Of a stretch of 64,000 nucleotides of DNA, positions 17,644 through 26,672 are shown in pieces. Origin of the DNA: Bacteroidaceae bacterium (GTDB lineage Bacteria; Bacteroidota; Bacteroidia; Bacteroidales; Bacteroidaceae); assembly GCA_016286165.1 (NCBI GenBank), contig JAEESE010000007.1:1-64000 (forward strand). The letters are read 5' to 3'. Positions within the stretch are counted from its first letter, which is position 1; each line of letters opens with the position of its first letter. The position numbers were made by a program, and so were the translations under genes. Under the pieces are notes generated by a model. The model did not search any database and had not been told where the DNA came from. It saw only the letters and a list, made by a program, of their open reading frames with translations.

Positions 17644-18330
17644 ATGAAAAAAATCAGCATCATTGCAGCCTTCGCGGCAGCATCACTCACACTCACCAGC
17701 TGCTTCACCACAGGCGGCACCGGCACCACGGCAACCACAGGCTCCGATGCCGGTTCCGTGCTCGGCGGTATCCTCGGTCAGGGCGGCATAGCCCAAGCCG
17801 GCGGCGACATCCTGAACAACATCCTTGGCGGACTCCTCACCAAGGGACTCACCCAGGAGAGCATCTACGGCACATGGGTCTACGAATCACCCGAAGTGCG
17901 CTTCGAGAGCGAGAACCTCCTCGCCAAGGCAGGCGGACAAGTGGTGGCATCGAGCATCGAACGCAAGCTCGAGAGCTATCTCACCAAAGTGGGCATCAAA
18001 AAAGGCCTCACCACCTACACCTTCAACAAGGACAACACCTACGCCATCACCACCAGCGGCCGCACCATCTCGCAGGGCACCTACACCTTCAACCCCAAGA
18101 GCCTCACCCTCAAGATGGAAGGCGGCATGGGACTCATCAACCAGACCTGCACCATCGGCATGGACGGCACCAACCTCTGCTTCCTCTACGATGCCGACAA
18201 ACTGCTCAAGGTGATGAACAGCGTCGGTTCCATCCTCGGTCAGACAGGCTCCACCATCGGCAGCGTTGCCGGTGTGCTGGGCGACAACTACAAAGGCATG
18301 AAACTTGGCCTCGCCATGAGCAAGCGCTAA
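17644..18330 (+). CDS. DUF4923 family lipoprotein
   Basis: A 228-residue lipoprotein. The signal peptide ends at a lipobox (LTLTSC, Cys about 19). A Gly/Thr-rich linker follows, then the DUF4923 body (PF16270): ESIYGTWVYESPEVRFESENLLAKAGG, repeated beta strands (TYTFNKDNTYAITTSGR) and a Gly/Ser-rich C-terminus. The fold suggests a lipocalin-like beta barrel. Function is unknown. It is followed by a strong terminator. Confidence 0.85.
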   Translation: MKKISIIAAFAAASLTLTSCFTTGGTGTTATTGSDAGSVLGGILGQGGIAQAGGDILNNILGGLLTKGLTQESIYGTWVYESPEVRFESENLLAKAGGQVVASSIERKLESYLTKVGIKKGLTTYTFNKDNTYAITTSGRTISQGTYTFNPKSLTLKMEGGMGLINQTCTIGMDGTNLCFLYDADKLLKVMNSVGSILGQTGSTIGSVAGVLGDNYKGMKLGLAMSKR

Positions 18331-18358
18331 AACGGCACCCTGTCCCCACAACAAACAA

Positions 18359-18398
18359 CCCCGCCGCCAGCTCTCGTACTCTGGCAGCGGGGCTTTTT
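18359..18398 (+). terminator. Rho-independent terminator, probably bidirectional
   Basis: Stem CCCCGCCGCCAG paired with CTGGCAGCGGGG (one mismatch), 10-nt loop, then CTTTTT. Read on the minus strand the hairpin is followed by a T-rich GGTTGTTTG, so it may also serve the convergent MBL gene. Confidence 0.85.
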
Positions 18399-18512
18399 CA
18401 TTTTACGATATACATCTTACCTTTTGGGAAACTTACGCTCTGACAGGGCGAGTATATTCTTGTCATGCATACCTAGGGCTGCCTGGGCTGACTGCTTTCT
18501 GCTGGGCTGCGG

Positions 18513-19154
18513 TCAGAGGTAAGGGTTGTACTGGCGTTCGTAGCCGATGGTGGTGGTGGGCCCGTGGCCGGGATACACGGCGACATCATCGGGAAGCTCA
18601 CGCAGCAGGTGCTGCAGCGAACGGATGAGCTGCCAGTGGTTGCCCGTGGGAAAATCGGTGCGGCCTATGCTGCCGCAGAACAGGCTGTCGCCCGTGAACA
18701 AGGCATGCTCCGCCTCGCAGTAGTAACTTACGCCGCCGGCGGTGTGACCGGGCGTGAGGAGGACAGTCAGCGCGTGCGATCCGAAGCGCACGACGCTGTT
18801 CTCGGTGATCACCTCGCCGGCAGGTCCTGTGGGACAAGCCATGGCGTGGCCTATGATGGGGCGCATCTGCTCCTCGGCATTCTCAAACAGCGGCAGGTCC
18901 GCCTCCGGGCAGCGTGCCGCAAGGCCATAGCGCTCGTGGATGAAGGCGGCGCCCCAGAGGTGGTCGAAATGGGCATGTGTCAGCAGGTGCGCCACAGGCT
19001 TCAGTTCCTGGGTTTCGATATAATCGCTGATGGCTGCCTTCTCCTGATCGTAAAGCGCTCCGCAGTCGATAATCACTGCCTCAAGGCTCTCGTCGCTGAC
19101 TACGTAGCAGTTGGTGCCGAGCGGGTTGCAAGGGAATGTCTTGATGGTGAGCAT
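18513..19154 (-). CDS. MBL-fold metallohydrolase (glyoxalase II-like)
   Basis: A 213-residue metallo-beta-lactamase-fold hydrolase. The di-zinc motif THAHFDH is at about 59-65, followed by a downstream His in LLTPGHTAGG, the Asp in ALFTGDSLFCGSIGRTD, and a C-terminal His in VYPGHGPTTTIGYERQYNPYL. The arrangement is that of YcbL/GloB-like hydrolases. The exact substrate (a thioester such as S-lactoylglutathione, or another) is not determinable. It begins 3 bp after the rsmG stop, so the two are co-transcribed. Confidence 0.9.
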   Translation of the reverse strand: MLTIKTFPCNPLGTNCYVVSDESLEAVIIDCGALYDQEKAAISDYIETQELKPVAHLLTHAHFDHLWGAAFIHERYGLAARCPEADLPLFENAEEQMRPIIGHAMACPTGPAGEVITENSVVRFGSHALTVLLTPGHTAGGVSYYCEAEHALFTGDSLFCGSIGRTDFPTGNHWQLIRSLQHLLRELPDDVAVYPGHGPTTTIGYERQYNPYL

Positions 19155-19157
19155 GGT

Positions 19158-19892
19158 TCAAATTTGCACGTAAACAACTTTCTTCGTCTGGAAATATTCC
19201 TCGTGGAAGTAGTCCGAGAGCTCGGTAATCATCTTCTCGCCTCTAACGGCGCCTGCCTCATGCTCGAGCTCGCCGCCCTTGAGGGCGATAAGGCCGTTGG
19301 GCAGGGCGTTCTGCTGGCGCTGCGAGATATGGGGACGCACTATCTTTACGAGGTCGGCAAGTGGCATCACCGCACGCGAGACCACGAAATCAAAGCGCTC
19401 CGGCTGCAGGCCTTCGGCGGGCTGCTGTGCCTCGTCCTTGCGCAGTTTCTTGGCGCTCTTCACGTAACGCACCTCCTCGGCACGTGCATGCTGGGTAGTG
19501 ACATTAGTAAGGCCGAGGGCGCTGATGACCTCGTTGCACACGCGTATCTTCTTGCCGATGCTGTCCACGAGGTGAAAATGCACCTCGGGAAACATGATGG
19601 CAAGCGGGATGCCGGGGAAACCGCCGCCTGTGCCAAGGTCCATGACACGTGTGCCGGGGCGGAAATTTATGACCTGAGCTATGCCGAGGCTGTGGAGCAC
19701 ATGGTGCTCGTACAGGTTATCGATGTCCTTGCGCGAGATGACATTTATCTTCGCATTCCAGTCGTGGTACAGGGCATCAAGGGCGGCAAAACGCTCCCGC
19801 TGCTCCGCCGTCAGTTGCGGGAAATATTGATAAATCAAGGCTTCGCCCTGCGAAGCAGCAAAGGTATCGTCTTTAACTTCTTTAACTTCCAT
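19158..19892 (-). CDS. rsmG: 16S rRNA (guanine527-N7)-methyltransferase
   Basis: SAM-dependent Rossmann methyltransferase that modifies G527 of 16S rRNA. Motif I is VMDLGTGGGFPGIPLAI, preceded by the WNAKINVISRKDIDNLYEHHVLHSL block typical of RsmG. VVSRAVMPL and the VVYVQI ending are also diagnostic. ATG 19892 gives 245 residues. The frame runs upstream to 19943 into the NhaC gene and is not used. A charged insert (KSAKKLRKDEAQQPAEG) lies in the second half. The first residues MEVKEVKDD are encoded by the 9-bp repeat described nearby. Confidence 0.93.
   Translation of the reverse strand: MEVKEVKDDTFAASQGEALIYQYFPQLTAEQRERFAALDALYHDWNAKINVISRKDIDNLYEHHVLHSLGIAQVINFRPGTRVMDLGTGGGFPGIPLAIMFPEVHFHLVDSIGKKIRVCNEVISALGLTNVTTQHARAEEVRYVKSAKKLRKDEAQQPAEGLQPERFDFVVSRAVMPLADLVKIVRPHISQRQQNALPNGLIALKGGELEHEAGAVRGEKMITELSDYFHEEYFQTKKVVYVQI
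19871..19890. repeat. 9-bp minisatellite, copy 2 (inside rsmG 5' end)
   Basis: ctttaacttctttaacttcc, two 9-10 bp units; on the minus strand it encodes the EVKEVK at the start of RsmG. Confidence 0.6.
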
Positions 19893-19920
19893 AAGATTAA
19901 TGTGTAGTTTCAGTTCTATA

Positions 19921-21234
19921 TTAGCTCTGGGCCGGAATATCATCTTGAACCTCTTGAACTTCCTTAACTCCTTTAACTCCTTTAAGAAGAATCGCTCCTA
20001 ATGCAAAGATTCCCATGCAGAAGGGATAGTAGAGGTACGGAATGATCTGCACCGGCGACAGCATAGCCAGCGAGGCGGCCATAAGCAGTTGGGCGCCATA
20101 GGGGATAATGGCCTGCGCCAGGCACGAGAAAGTGTCGAGGATGCTGGCACTGCGGCGCGGATCTACGCCGAAGCGCTCGGATATCTCGCGGGCTATAGGG
20201 CCTATGGTGAGGATGGCAACGGTGTTGTTGGCCGTGCATACGTCGGTGAACATCACCAAGCCGCCTATCGTGAGCTCCGCACCGCGCGACGAACGTACAC
20301 GCCGCGTAAGGGCGTTGATAACCAAGTCGATACCGCCGCCGTGGCGGATGAGCGCCATCATGCCGCCTGCCAACATTGACACTATGATGAGCTCGCTCAT
20401 GCCAAGGATACCCTCGCCCATTGACGAGAGCCAGCCTAAGACATCGTAGCTGCCATAGCACAGGCCTATGATGCCGCTCAGGATGATGCCCACTACGAGC
20501 ACCACCATGACATCGACACCGGCAATGGCCGTGATGAGCACCACGAGGTAAGGAAGAACCTTCATCATATTGATGTCTGAGGTCGGAGCAGGTGAATGCA
20601 GCTGAGTGCCCATCACCACATAGGCCAGCAGCACAAGAATGGCAGCAGGCAGCACGATACGAATGTTGACTCGGAATTTATCGCTCATGCGGCACCCCTG
20701 CGTGCGCGTAGCCATAATTGTTGTATCGGAGATGAAGCTGAGGTTGTCGCCGAAGAATGCACCACCCACTACAACGCCCACGAGGAAGGGCACGCTGGCA
20801 TCGGTGGCCTCGGCTATACCGGCTGCTATAGGCACCAGGGCGACTATCGTTCCAACGCTCGTGCCGATGCTCATGGATATAAAACATGAAGCGAGGAACA
20901 GCCCGGCTAACAGTAAGTTATCTGGCAGAAGTTGAAGTGATAGTTGAACCGTGGCATCGATAGCTCCCATGGCTTTGGCGGAGGCTGCAAAGGCACCGGC
21001 AAGGATGAATATCCAAAGCATGAGCATGATGTCGGGATGCCCGGCACCAGAAGAGAAGATGTTGATACGCTCGCGCAACGGCAGGCCGCGGGTGACGGCG
21101 ATGCCGTAGATGCTTGCCACGAGAAAGGCAACACCGATAGGCACGCGGTAGAAATCACCCGCTATGATGCTCGCCGCAAGGTACACCAATAGGAATACCG
21201 CTATGGGGCTGAGTGCCAACAGTCCGTTCTTCAT
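19921..21234 (-). CDS. NhaC-family Na+/H+ antiporter
   Basis: A 437-residue polytopic inner-membrane protein with about 11-12 hydrophobic segments. Family features are the CFISMSIGTSVGTIVALVPIA region, VVGGAFFGDNLSFISDTTIMATRTQGC, and MFTDVCTANNTVAILTIGPIA, with the conserved FGDNLS...ISDTT residues linked to ion exchange in NhaC. ATG 21234 is used because the upstream stretch to 21381 is not conserved and crosses promoter sequence. The C-terminal tail KGVKGVKEVQEVQ is encoded by a 9-bp minisatellite and looks like recent drift. Only 28 bp separate it from rsmG. Confidence 0.9.
   Translation of the reverse strand: MKNGLLALSPIAVFLLVYLAASIIAGDFYRVPIGVAFLVASIYGIAVTRGLPLRERINIFSSGAGHPDIMLMLWIFILAGAFAASAKAMGAIDATVQLSLQLLPDNLLLAGLFLASCFISMSIGTSVGTIVALVPIAAGIAEATDASVPFLVGVVVGGAFFGDNLSFISDTTIMATRTQGCRMSDKFRVNIRIVLPAAILVLLAYVVMGTQLHSPAPTSDINMMKVLPYLVVLITAIAGVDVMVVLVVGIILSGIIGLCYGSYDVLGWLSSMGEGILGMSELIIVSMLAGGMMALIRHGGGIDLVINALTRRVRSSRGAELTIGGLVMFTDVCTANNTVAILTIGPIAREISERFGVDPRRSASILDTFSCLAQAIIPYGAQLLMAASLAMLSPVQIIPYLYYPFCMGIFALGAILLKGVKGVKEVQEVQDDIPAQS
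19943..19986. repeat. 9-bp minisatellite, copy 3 (inside the antiporter 3' end)
   Basis: Four to five 9-bp units of the form cttgaacct / cttaactcc / tttaactcc. On the minus strand they encode the repetitive tail of the NhaC protein. Confidence 0.65.
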
Positions 21235-21256
21235 AAACCAAAATACAAAACTTTGG

Positions 21257-21264
21257 CAAAGGTA
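21257..21264 (-). promoter_or_regulatory. -7 box for the antiporter-rsmG-MBL string
   Basis: Minus strand reads TACCTTTG 23 bp upstream of ATG 21234. The -33 region is poor. Confidence 0.6.
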
Positions 21265-21381
21265 GGGAAAAATATTAGAATAGGAGTATTGAAACGTGAA
21301 AAAATCATCGAAAAAGCTAAAAAGTGGAGCGAGCAAAGAGAAAAGTTTACACGTCATAACGCGTGTTTCAAGGATTTCCAT

Positions 21382-21389
21382 TAACTTTG
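21382..21389 (+). promoter_or_regulatory. -7 box for kdgK
   Basis: TAACTTTG 43 bp upstream of the kdgK ATG. It lies inside the longest open frame, supporting the ATG at 21432. Confidence 0.6.
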
Positions 21390-21431
21390 CAAAAGAAAAC
21401 GCAACAACGAAAACGAAAAACAGAAAAGAAA

Positions 21432-22454
21432 ATGGCTAAAATCGTTACTCTCGGCGAGCTTATGCTGCGCCTCTCGCCTCAAGGCAATGACCGTTTCATT
21501 CAGAGCGAATCCTTCCGCATCATCCCTGGCGGAGGCGAAGCTAATGTTGCCATATCGCTGGCCAACTACGGCCACGAGGCTTATTTCGTGTCTAAACTGC
21601 CCAAGCACGAAATCGGACAGATAGCACTTAATGCCATGCGCCGCTATGGTGTGGACACCCGATTCATAGCTCGCGGCGGCGAACGCGTAGGCCTTTACTA
21701 CGCCGAAACAGGAGCATCGATGCGCCCGTCGAAAGTGATCTACGACCGTGCTCATAGCGCCATAGCAGAGGCTCTGCCCGAGGATTTTGACTTCGACGCG
21801 ATAATGGAAGGCGCCGACTGGTTCCACTGGAGCGGCATAACACCTGCCATCAGCGACCGCGCGGCAGAGCTCACCCGACTCGCGTGCGAAGCTGCTAAGC
21901 GCCACGGCGTCACCGTGAGCGTCGACCTCAACTTCCGCAAGAAACTGTGGACCAGTGAGAAGGCTATCTCCGTGATGCGCCCGCTGATGAAATACGTTGA
22001 CGTATGCATTGGCAACGAGGAGGACGCCGAGCTGTGCCTCGGTTTCAAGCCCGATGCTGATGTGGAGGCCGGCAAGACCGACGCCGCCGGCTACGAAGGC
22101 ATCTTCCGTCAGATGCGCGAGGAATTCGGTTTCAAATATGTCGTTTCCACTCTCCGCGAGAGCTTCTCTGCTACGCACAACGGCTGGAAGGCTCTCATCT
22201 TCGACGGCAACGAGTTCTACCAGAGCAAGCGCTACGATATCAACCCCATCATAGACCGTGTGGGCGGCGGCGACAGCTTCTCAGCCGGTCTTATCCACGG
22301 ACTGCTCACCAAGGCCACGCAGGGCGAAGCCCTCGAATTCGCCGTGGCTGCAAGCGCATTGAAGCACACCATCAACGGCGACTTCAACCTCGTGAGCATC
22401 GAAGAGGTGGAGGCTCTCGCAGGCGGCAATGCAAGCGGACGAGTGCAACGATGA
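21432..22454 (+). CDS. kdgK: 2-dehydro-3-deoxygluconokinase (PfkB family sugar kinase)
   Basis: A 340-residue PfkB/ribokinase-fold kinase. The N-terminal GG signature is IIPGGGEANVAISLANYG and the C-terminal anion-hole/base motif is DRVGGGDSFSAGLIHGLL (Asp of GGGDSF as base). Pairing with the aldolase that follows by 63 bp identifies the likely substrate as 2-keto-3-deoxygluconate, phosphorylated to KDPG. The two genes form the lower arm of uronate (pectin) breakdown. The ATG at 21432 follows a -7 box at 21382. Confidence 0.92.
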   Translation: MAKIVTLGELMLRLSPQGNDRFIQSESFRIIPGGGEANVAISLANYGHEAYFVSKLPKHEIGQIALNAMRRYGVDTRFIARGGERVGLYYAETGASMRPSKVIYDRAHSAIAEALPEDFDFDAIMEGADWFHWSGITPAISDRAAELTRLACEAAKRHGVTVSVDLNFRKKLWTSEKAISVMRPLMKYVDVCIGNEEDAELCLGFKPDADVEAGKTDAAGYEGIFRQMREEFGFKYVVSTLRESFSATHNGWKALIFDGNEFYQSKRYDINPIIDRVGGGDSFSAGLIHGLLTKATQGEALEFAVAASALKHTINGDFNLVSIEEVEALAGGNASGRVQR

Positions 22455-22476
22455 GGTAATTGAACAATTATAATCA

Positions 22477-22504
22477 AAATTGTAAATCGTAAATTGTAAA
22501 TCGT
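22477..22504. repeat. Two perfect 14-bp tandem repeats between kdgK and kdgA
   Basis: AAATTGTAAATCGT occurs twice in direct succession, followed by a partial third copy. The repeat is AT-rich and lies within the 63-bp gap. Confidence 0.75.
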
Positions 22505-22517
22505 AAATCCATATCTG

Positions 22518-23186
22518 ATGTCCCGTTTTGATAAATTAGCTGTATTAAGCAAGATTAAGTCGGCACCTATGGTGCCCGTGTTCTACCACAAGGATGCCGA
22601 GGTGGCCAAGCAGGTGATTAAGGCTTGCTACGAGGGCGGTGTCCGTGCTTTCGAGTTCACCAACCGAGGCGATTTCGCACAGGAAGTGTTTGCCGAATGT
22701 GTGAAATTCGCTGCCAAGGAATGTCCCGAGCTGGCTCTCGGCATAGGGTCGGTGGTTGACGCTCCCACTGCAGCCATGTACCTGCAGCTCGGAGCATGCT
22801 TCGTGGTGGGTCCCCTCTTCAATCCTGAGATAGCTCCCGTCTGCAACCGACGCCTCGTGCCCTACTGCCCCGGATGCGGCAGCGTGAGCGAGACAGGCAA
22901 GGCACAGGAACTGGGATGCGACCTCACCAAGCTCTTCCCCGGCGATGTATATGGGCCCAACATGGTCAAAGGCCTCATGGCTCCTATGCCGTGGTCGAAG
23001 ATCATGGTCACCGGAGGCGTTGCCCCCACCGAGGAGAACCTCACCGCATGGTTCAATGCCGGCGTCTTCTGCGTGGGTATGGGCTCCAAGCTCTTCCCCA
23101 AGGACAAGGTGGCTGCCGAGGACTGGCAGTACATCACCGACAAGTGCCGCGAATGCTTCGAGATAATCCAGCGCGTACGCAAATAA
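22518..23186 (+). CDS. kdgA: KDPG / 4-hydroxy-2-oxoglutarate aldolase
   Basis: A 222-residue class I aldolase that cleaves 2-keto-3-deoxy-6-phosphogluconate to pyruvate and glyceraldehyde 3-phosphate. It follows the family pattern: [35 protein letters not shown] with the catalytic Glu, [56 protein letters not shown]. The Schiff-base lysine region normally reads KFFPA and here reads KLFPG. It is downstream of kdgK in the same orientation. Confidence 0.93.
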   Translation: MSRFDKLAVLSKIKSAPMVPVFYHKDAEVAKQVIKACYEGGVRAFEFTNRGDFAQEVFAECVKFAAKECPELALGIGSVVDAPTAAMYLQLGACFVVGPLFNPEIAPVCNRRLVPYCPGCGSVSETGKAQELGCDLTKLFPGDVYGPNMVKGLMAPMPWSKIMVTGGVAPTEENLTAWFNAGVFCVGMGSKLFPKDKVAAEDWQYITDKCRECFEIIQRVRK

Positions 23187-23251
23187 AACAAAGGCACAAG
23201 AGCGCCTGAGGCTCAGCATCTTAAGCATCAATAAAAAACATTCTCACAGCA

Positions 23252-24199
23252 ATGAAAAACAGGTTCCTATTTGTCAGCACCATGGCGCTGACGGCTTTAT
23301 TCCTGGCTTCGTGCGACTGGACCAAGAAACCTTGGGCATCAGCAACAGATGGCAGCGAAGACACCGATTCGGTAAGCGCAAAGCAGTACTGCACGGCTGA
23401 GTTCAACGATAGCATCAGCATCAACGAAGCCACGGCTTACCAGGAGCTGCGCGTTGATTTCCCCGCAGAGGACGATAGCTCGGCAGTGGCACAAGCGGTG
23501 CTTGCATGGCTGTGTGATGAAGTGCGGAGCCGCTGCTACCCGGACTTCGAGGGTGAACACATCGACAGCGCCTTTGCCGTGGATACAGACAACCCTAAGC
23601 TCGACACCTTTGCCGACAATGTCGTCACTACCTACGGCCGCAAGGGACTGCAGCGGCTGGGCAACGAACTGCGCGAGATGGCCAACGAAGGCTATGAAGG
23701 ATTCTTCAGCAACAATCTGGCCATTGAACTGGCCGAGCAAACCGAGAACTACCTCACCTTCACACTCGAGCACGATGTCTACATGGGCGGCGCTCATGGC
23801 GGACAGTACCACGAGGGACACTCGTTCAGGACATCCGATGGCAAGGCCTTCACGTGGAAACACTTCAAGACAGATATGAAGCCCGAGCTGATAGCTCTGC
23901 TCAAGAAAGGGCTCATGGCCTATTTCAACGAAAACGCCGACGAGCCGATAACCACTGAAGCAGCGCTGTTTGAGATGCTCTTGCTCTACGATGACCCCGA
24001 CACGCCCGAGAACGAACTTGAGTACGGTCTGCCTCTGCCGGCCACTGACCCATGGCTCACACGCGACGGCGTAGTATTCATCTATCAGGAGTACGAGATA
24101 GCTCCTTACGCCTTCGGACGTCCATCGGTCACACTGCCCTACTCTGCCGTAAAAGACTTCATCACTCCAGAAGGCATAACCTTCGTCAATGGCCAGTAG
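23252..24199 (+). CDS. DUF3298 (RsiV-like) lipoprotein
   Basis: A 315-residue lipoprotein (lipobox LFLASC, Cys about 21). The C-terminal part matches DUF3298 and its DUF4163-like partner: FTLEHDVYMGGAHGGQYHEGHSFRTSDGKAFTW and FIYQEYEIAPYAFGRPSVTLPYSAVKDF, as in RsiV-type periplasmic proteins. RsiV homologues bind lysozyme, but that property is not implied for this lineage. No sigma factor is adjacent. Function is unknown. Confidence 0.85.
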   Translation: MKNRFLFVSTMALTALFLASCDWTKKPWASATDGSEDTDSVSAKQYCTAEFNDSISINEATAYQELRVDFPAEDDSSAVAQAVLAWLCDEVRSRCYPDFEGEHIDSAFAVDTDNPKLDTFADNVVTTYGRKGLQRLGNELREMANEGYEGFFSNNLAIELAEQTENYLTFTLEHDVYMGGAHGGQYHEGHSFRTSDGKAFTWKHFKTDMKPELIALLKKGLMAYFNENADEPITTEAALFEMLLLYDDPDTPENELEYGLPLPATDPWLTRDGVVFIYQEYEIAPYAFGRPSVTLPYSAVKDFITPEGITFVNGQ

Positions 24200-24275
24200 A
24201 CAACCGGCAAGAATCGTCGCGCTGAGTAATCATTAAGGCTAAACGATTAATCGTCAAGGACAAACACAAAAAGGC

Positions 24276-26069
24276 ATGAAGCTCAAGTCGCTCTGCATAA
24301 CCATCCTCACCGCCTTCGCTTCAGCTGCCACGGCACAGGTCAACCTGTACTCCGGGAGCGAAGTGATTGCTCATGATGTTAAGGTGGGAGCGCAGATGCC
24401 TGAAGCCCTGAGGCTGATGCTCGAAGGCCGACAGCTCGACGCCAAGAAGGTTCAGCAGGCCGACAATGCCGACACAGGCATCGCGCGGAAACCGCTAGCA
24501 CGAAGGTTGAGAAACGCAAGGAAGCCGAAGGCGCCCACACGCGTGGAACCGCTGCTACAGTCCATATCAGGCCAAGATGAGCCCTACAACTGGCTTTGTC
24601 CCTATGCCTTACAGGCCGACGGCACACCGTACAGCTTCCGTTGTGTGGCAGGTTGCGTGGCAACAAGCATCGAACAGATACTCGCCTACTACCGCTACCC
24701 CACCGAACTTCAGGACACGCTATTCGGTTGGTCCACAGATCAGTACACGATAGCCGACCTCTTGCCCGGCACACGCTTCGACTGGGAAAACCACCTCAAC
24801 GATTATCGCAAGGGTTACAACGAGCAGCAAGGTCAGGCCGTGGCACTTCCCATGCTGGCTTCGGGCATGGCAGTTCACATGCGCTACGGTCCTTATTCTT
24901 CTGGTGCAAACACATTCCTTGCCGTGGAACCGCTTCAGCGCGCGTTCGGCTACGGCATGGCACGGTGGTTAGACCGCGTCATGTACACACCCGACAACTG
25001 GCACGCCATACTTCAGTACGAACTCGAACAGAGCAGGCCCATAGCGTATGTGGGCCATAATATGGAGATGTCAGGCCATGCCTTCAATATCGACGGCGTT
25101 GACGAGCAAGGCTTCTACCACATCAACTGGGCTTACGATGGCAACTACGATGGGTGGTATGACCTCGATTGGCTTAATCCCTGGGAACCCACTGATGCCA
25201 AGCCCGACGGCATCGCCTATGGTTTCTTCAGCAATCAAGGCGCCCTAGTGATGCATCCCTCGGCCGACGCCAAGCCTCTCGAACCGGATACGCTGGACAT
25301 CGATGAGCTCGGAGTGGAACTTACGAAAGTTGATTTTCTGCGTCCGCCCGAGAATGTAGGCTACGTAGCTACCGATTTCTATTTCACCAACAACGGCAGC
25401 AACGACGTCACCTACACCTACGAGATATTCACCTACCTGCCCACAGATACCGCCATCTTCCACCAGGCCGACTACATAGGAATATCCGCCATCAACATCC
25501 CTGCGGGCGAAAAACGACGTCAGAGGGTGTACCTCATGTTCCGCACCCTGGGCGAGCGCATCATGGGAATATCTCACGACGACGTCACCATTCCCTTTAC
25601 AACGCCGGTCACCATAACACAAGGCAAAGCCCAATGGACAAGATGGGAGAACCTGACCTATGAACTCGAGCCTACGGGTAGCGCCTGCGATGCACTCTTC
25701 ACCGTCGACGTAACCAACCTGAATGCAGGCTCTTACGCCAGCGACATCATCTTCTTCTGCCTTTATCCAGAAGGAAAAGACGGCGAGGATACCCGCCACT
25801 ATGATGTCCTCGATTTGAAACCAGCCGAACAGCAGACCCTGAGCGTGCGTTTCCGCGGTCTGGAGCCAAGCACTCATTACCACTTCCTCGTGCGTTGTCC
25901 GTGGGCCATCAGGCAACAAGTTGAGTTCGATACGCCGGCGGCTACAGCCATCAGCGTGCCTCTCGCCGCTCCAGAAGCCAAATCCCCATTCGATATCGCC
26001 GGCCGCCCATGGAACAAGGTAAGCCGAGGAATCATCATTTCAGACAGAAAGAAATGGTTGAAACAATAA
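24276..26069 (+). CDS. C10 family (streptopain-like) cysteine protease
   Basis: A 597-residue secreted protease. Signal peptide 1-20 (ending ATAQ), then only about 85 residues before the mature domain, shorter than the propeptides of typical streptopains. The catalytic cysteine is C127 in GCVATS and the catalytic histidine H268 in SGHAFNIDG, with FYHINWAYDG replacing the usual HVNWGWGG. From about 330 to 560 there are beta-rich domains of the sort that follow C10 domains in Prevotella and Bacteroides, without a clear type IX sorting domain. It overlaps the HD gene by 16 bp. The substrate is unknown. Confidence 0.88.
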   Translation: MKLKSLCITILTAFASAATAQVNLYSGSEVIAHDVKVGAQMPEALRLMLEGRQLDAKKVQQADNADTGIARKPLARRLRNARKPKAPTRVEPLLQSISGQDEPYNWLCPYALQADGTPYSFRCVAGCVATSIEQILAYYRYPTELQDTLFGWSTDQYTIADLLPGTRFDWENHLNDYRKGYNEQQGQAVALPMLASGMAVHMRYGPYSSGANTFLAVEPLQRAFGYGMARWLDRVMYTPDNWHAILQYELEQSRPIAYVGHNMEMSGHAFNIDGVDEQGFYHINWAYDGNYDGWYDLDWLNPWEPTDAKPDGIAYGFFSNQGALVMHPSADAKPLEPDTLDIDELGVELTKVDFLRPPENVGYVATDFYFTNNGSNDVTYTYEIFTYLPTDTAIFHQADYIGISAINIPAGEKRRQRVYLMFRTLGERIMGISHDDVTIPFTTPVTITQGKAQWTRWENLTYELEPTGSACDALFTVDVTNLNAGSYASDIIFFCLYPEGKDGEDTRHYDVLDLKPAEQQTLSVRFRGLEPSTHYHFLVRCPWAIRQQVEFDTPAATAISVPLAAPEAKSPFDIAGRPWNKVSRGIIISDRKKWLKQ

Positions 26070-26587
26070 TCGACAAATACTACTCCGACAACCCCGCCTT
26101 GCGCGACACACTCATTCGCCATAGTAAAAGTGTGGCGCATAGGGGTTTAGAGGTGGCCGAGCGCCATCCCGAATTCAATGCCGACAGCACCTTCCTCTAC
26201 GAGGCTGCTATGCTCCACGACATAGGAATCTTTCTCACCGATGCCCCCGGCATAGGATGTTTCGGCACCGAACCATACATTCGGCACGGCATCCTCGGAG
26301 CTGAACTGCTGCGCCGTGAGGGACTGCCCCGCCACGCACGGGTTGCCGAGCGTCATACGGGCACCGGGCTCACACGCCAAGCCATCCTTGAGCAGCAATT
26401 GCCGCTGCCTGCTGCCGATTTCTTACCTGAGACCATCGAGGAACAGATTATCTGTTATGCCGATAAGTTCTTCTCGAAAACGCGACTAGAACAGGCCAAA
26501 ACCGACGAGCAAGTGCTTGTCAGTCTGAAACGTTTCGGGCAGGAAAGCGTAGAGCGAATGGCGTCTTGGATGAAATTATTCGGTTAA
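26054..26587 (+). CDS. HD-domain hydrolase
   Basis: A 177-residue HD-superfamily metal-dependent phosphohydrolase. The first metal-binding His is in LIRHSKSVAHRGLEVA, the signature dyad is AMLHDIGIF, then IRHGILGAELLRREG and HTGTGLTRQAI. The pattern is that of small stand-alone HDIG proteins acting on nucleotides. The ATG at 26054 overlaps the end of the C10 gene. The frame continues upstream to 26009 but without conserved residues. Confidence 0.88.
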   Translation: MVETIIDKYYSDNPALRDTLIRHSKSVAHRGLEVAERHPEFNADSTFLYEAAMLHDIGIFLTDAPGIGCFGTEPYIRHGILGAELLRREGLPRHARVAERHTGTGLTRQAILEQQLPLPAADFLPETIEEQIICYADKFFSKTRLEQAKTDEQVLVSLKRFGQESVERMASWMKLFG

Positions 26588-26601
26588 AAAACTGAAAATG
26601 C

Positions 26602-26632
26602 TTGCGTATGCGCGCGTAAAGCAGTACTTTTG
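26602..26632 (+). promoter_or_regulatory. Promoter of lptD
   Basis: TTG (26602-26604), a 20-bp spacer and TACTTTTG (26625-26632). Transcription would start near 26639, downstream of the longest open-frame start at 26598, so the GTG at 26673 is the real start. Confidence 0.75.
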
Positions 26633-26672
26633 CATCGTTTTTGGCAAAGTACATTGTTGCCAGGCCCTTTCA

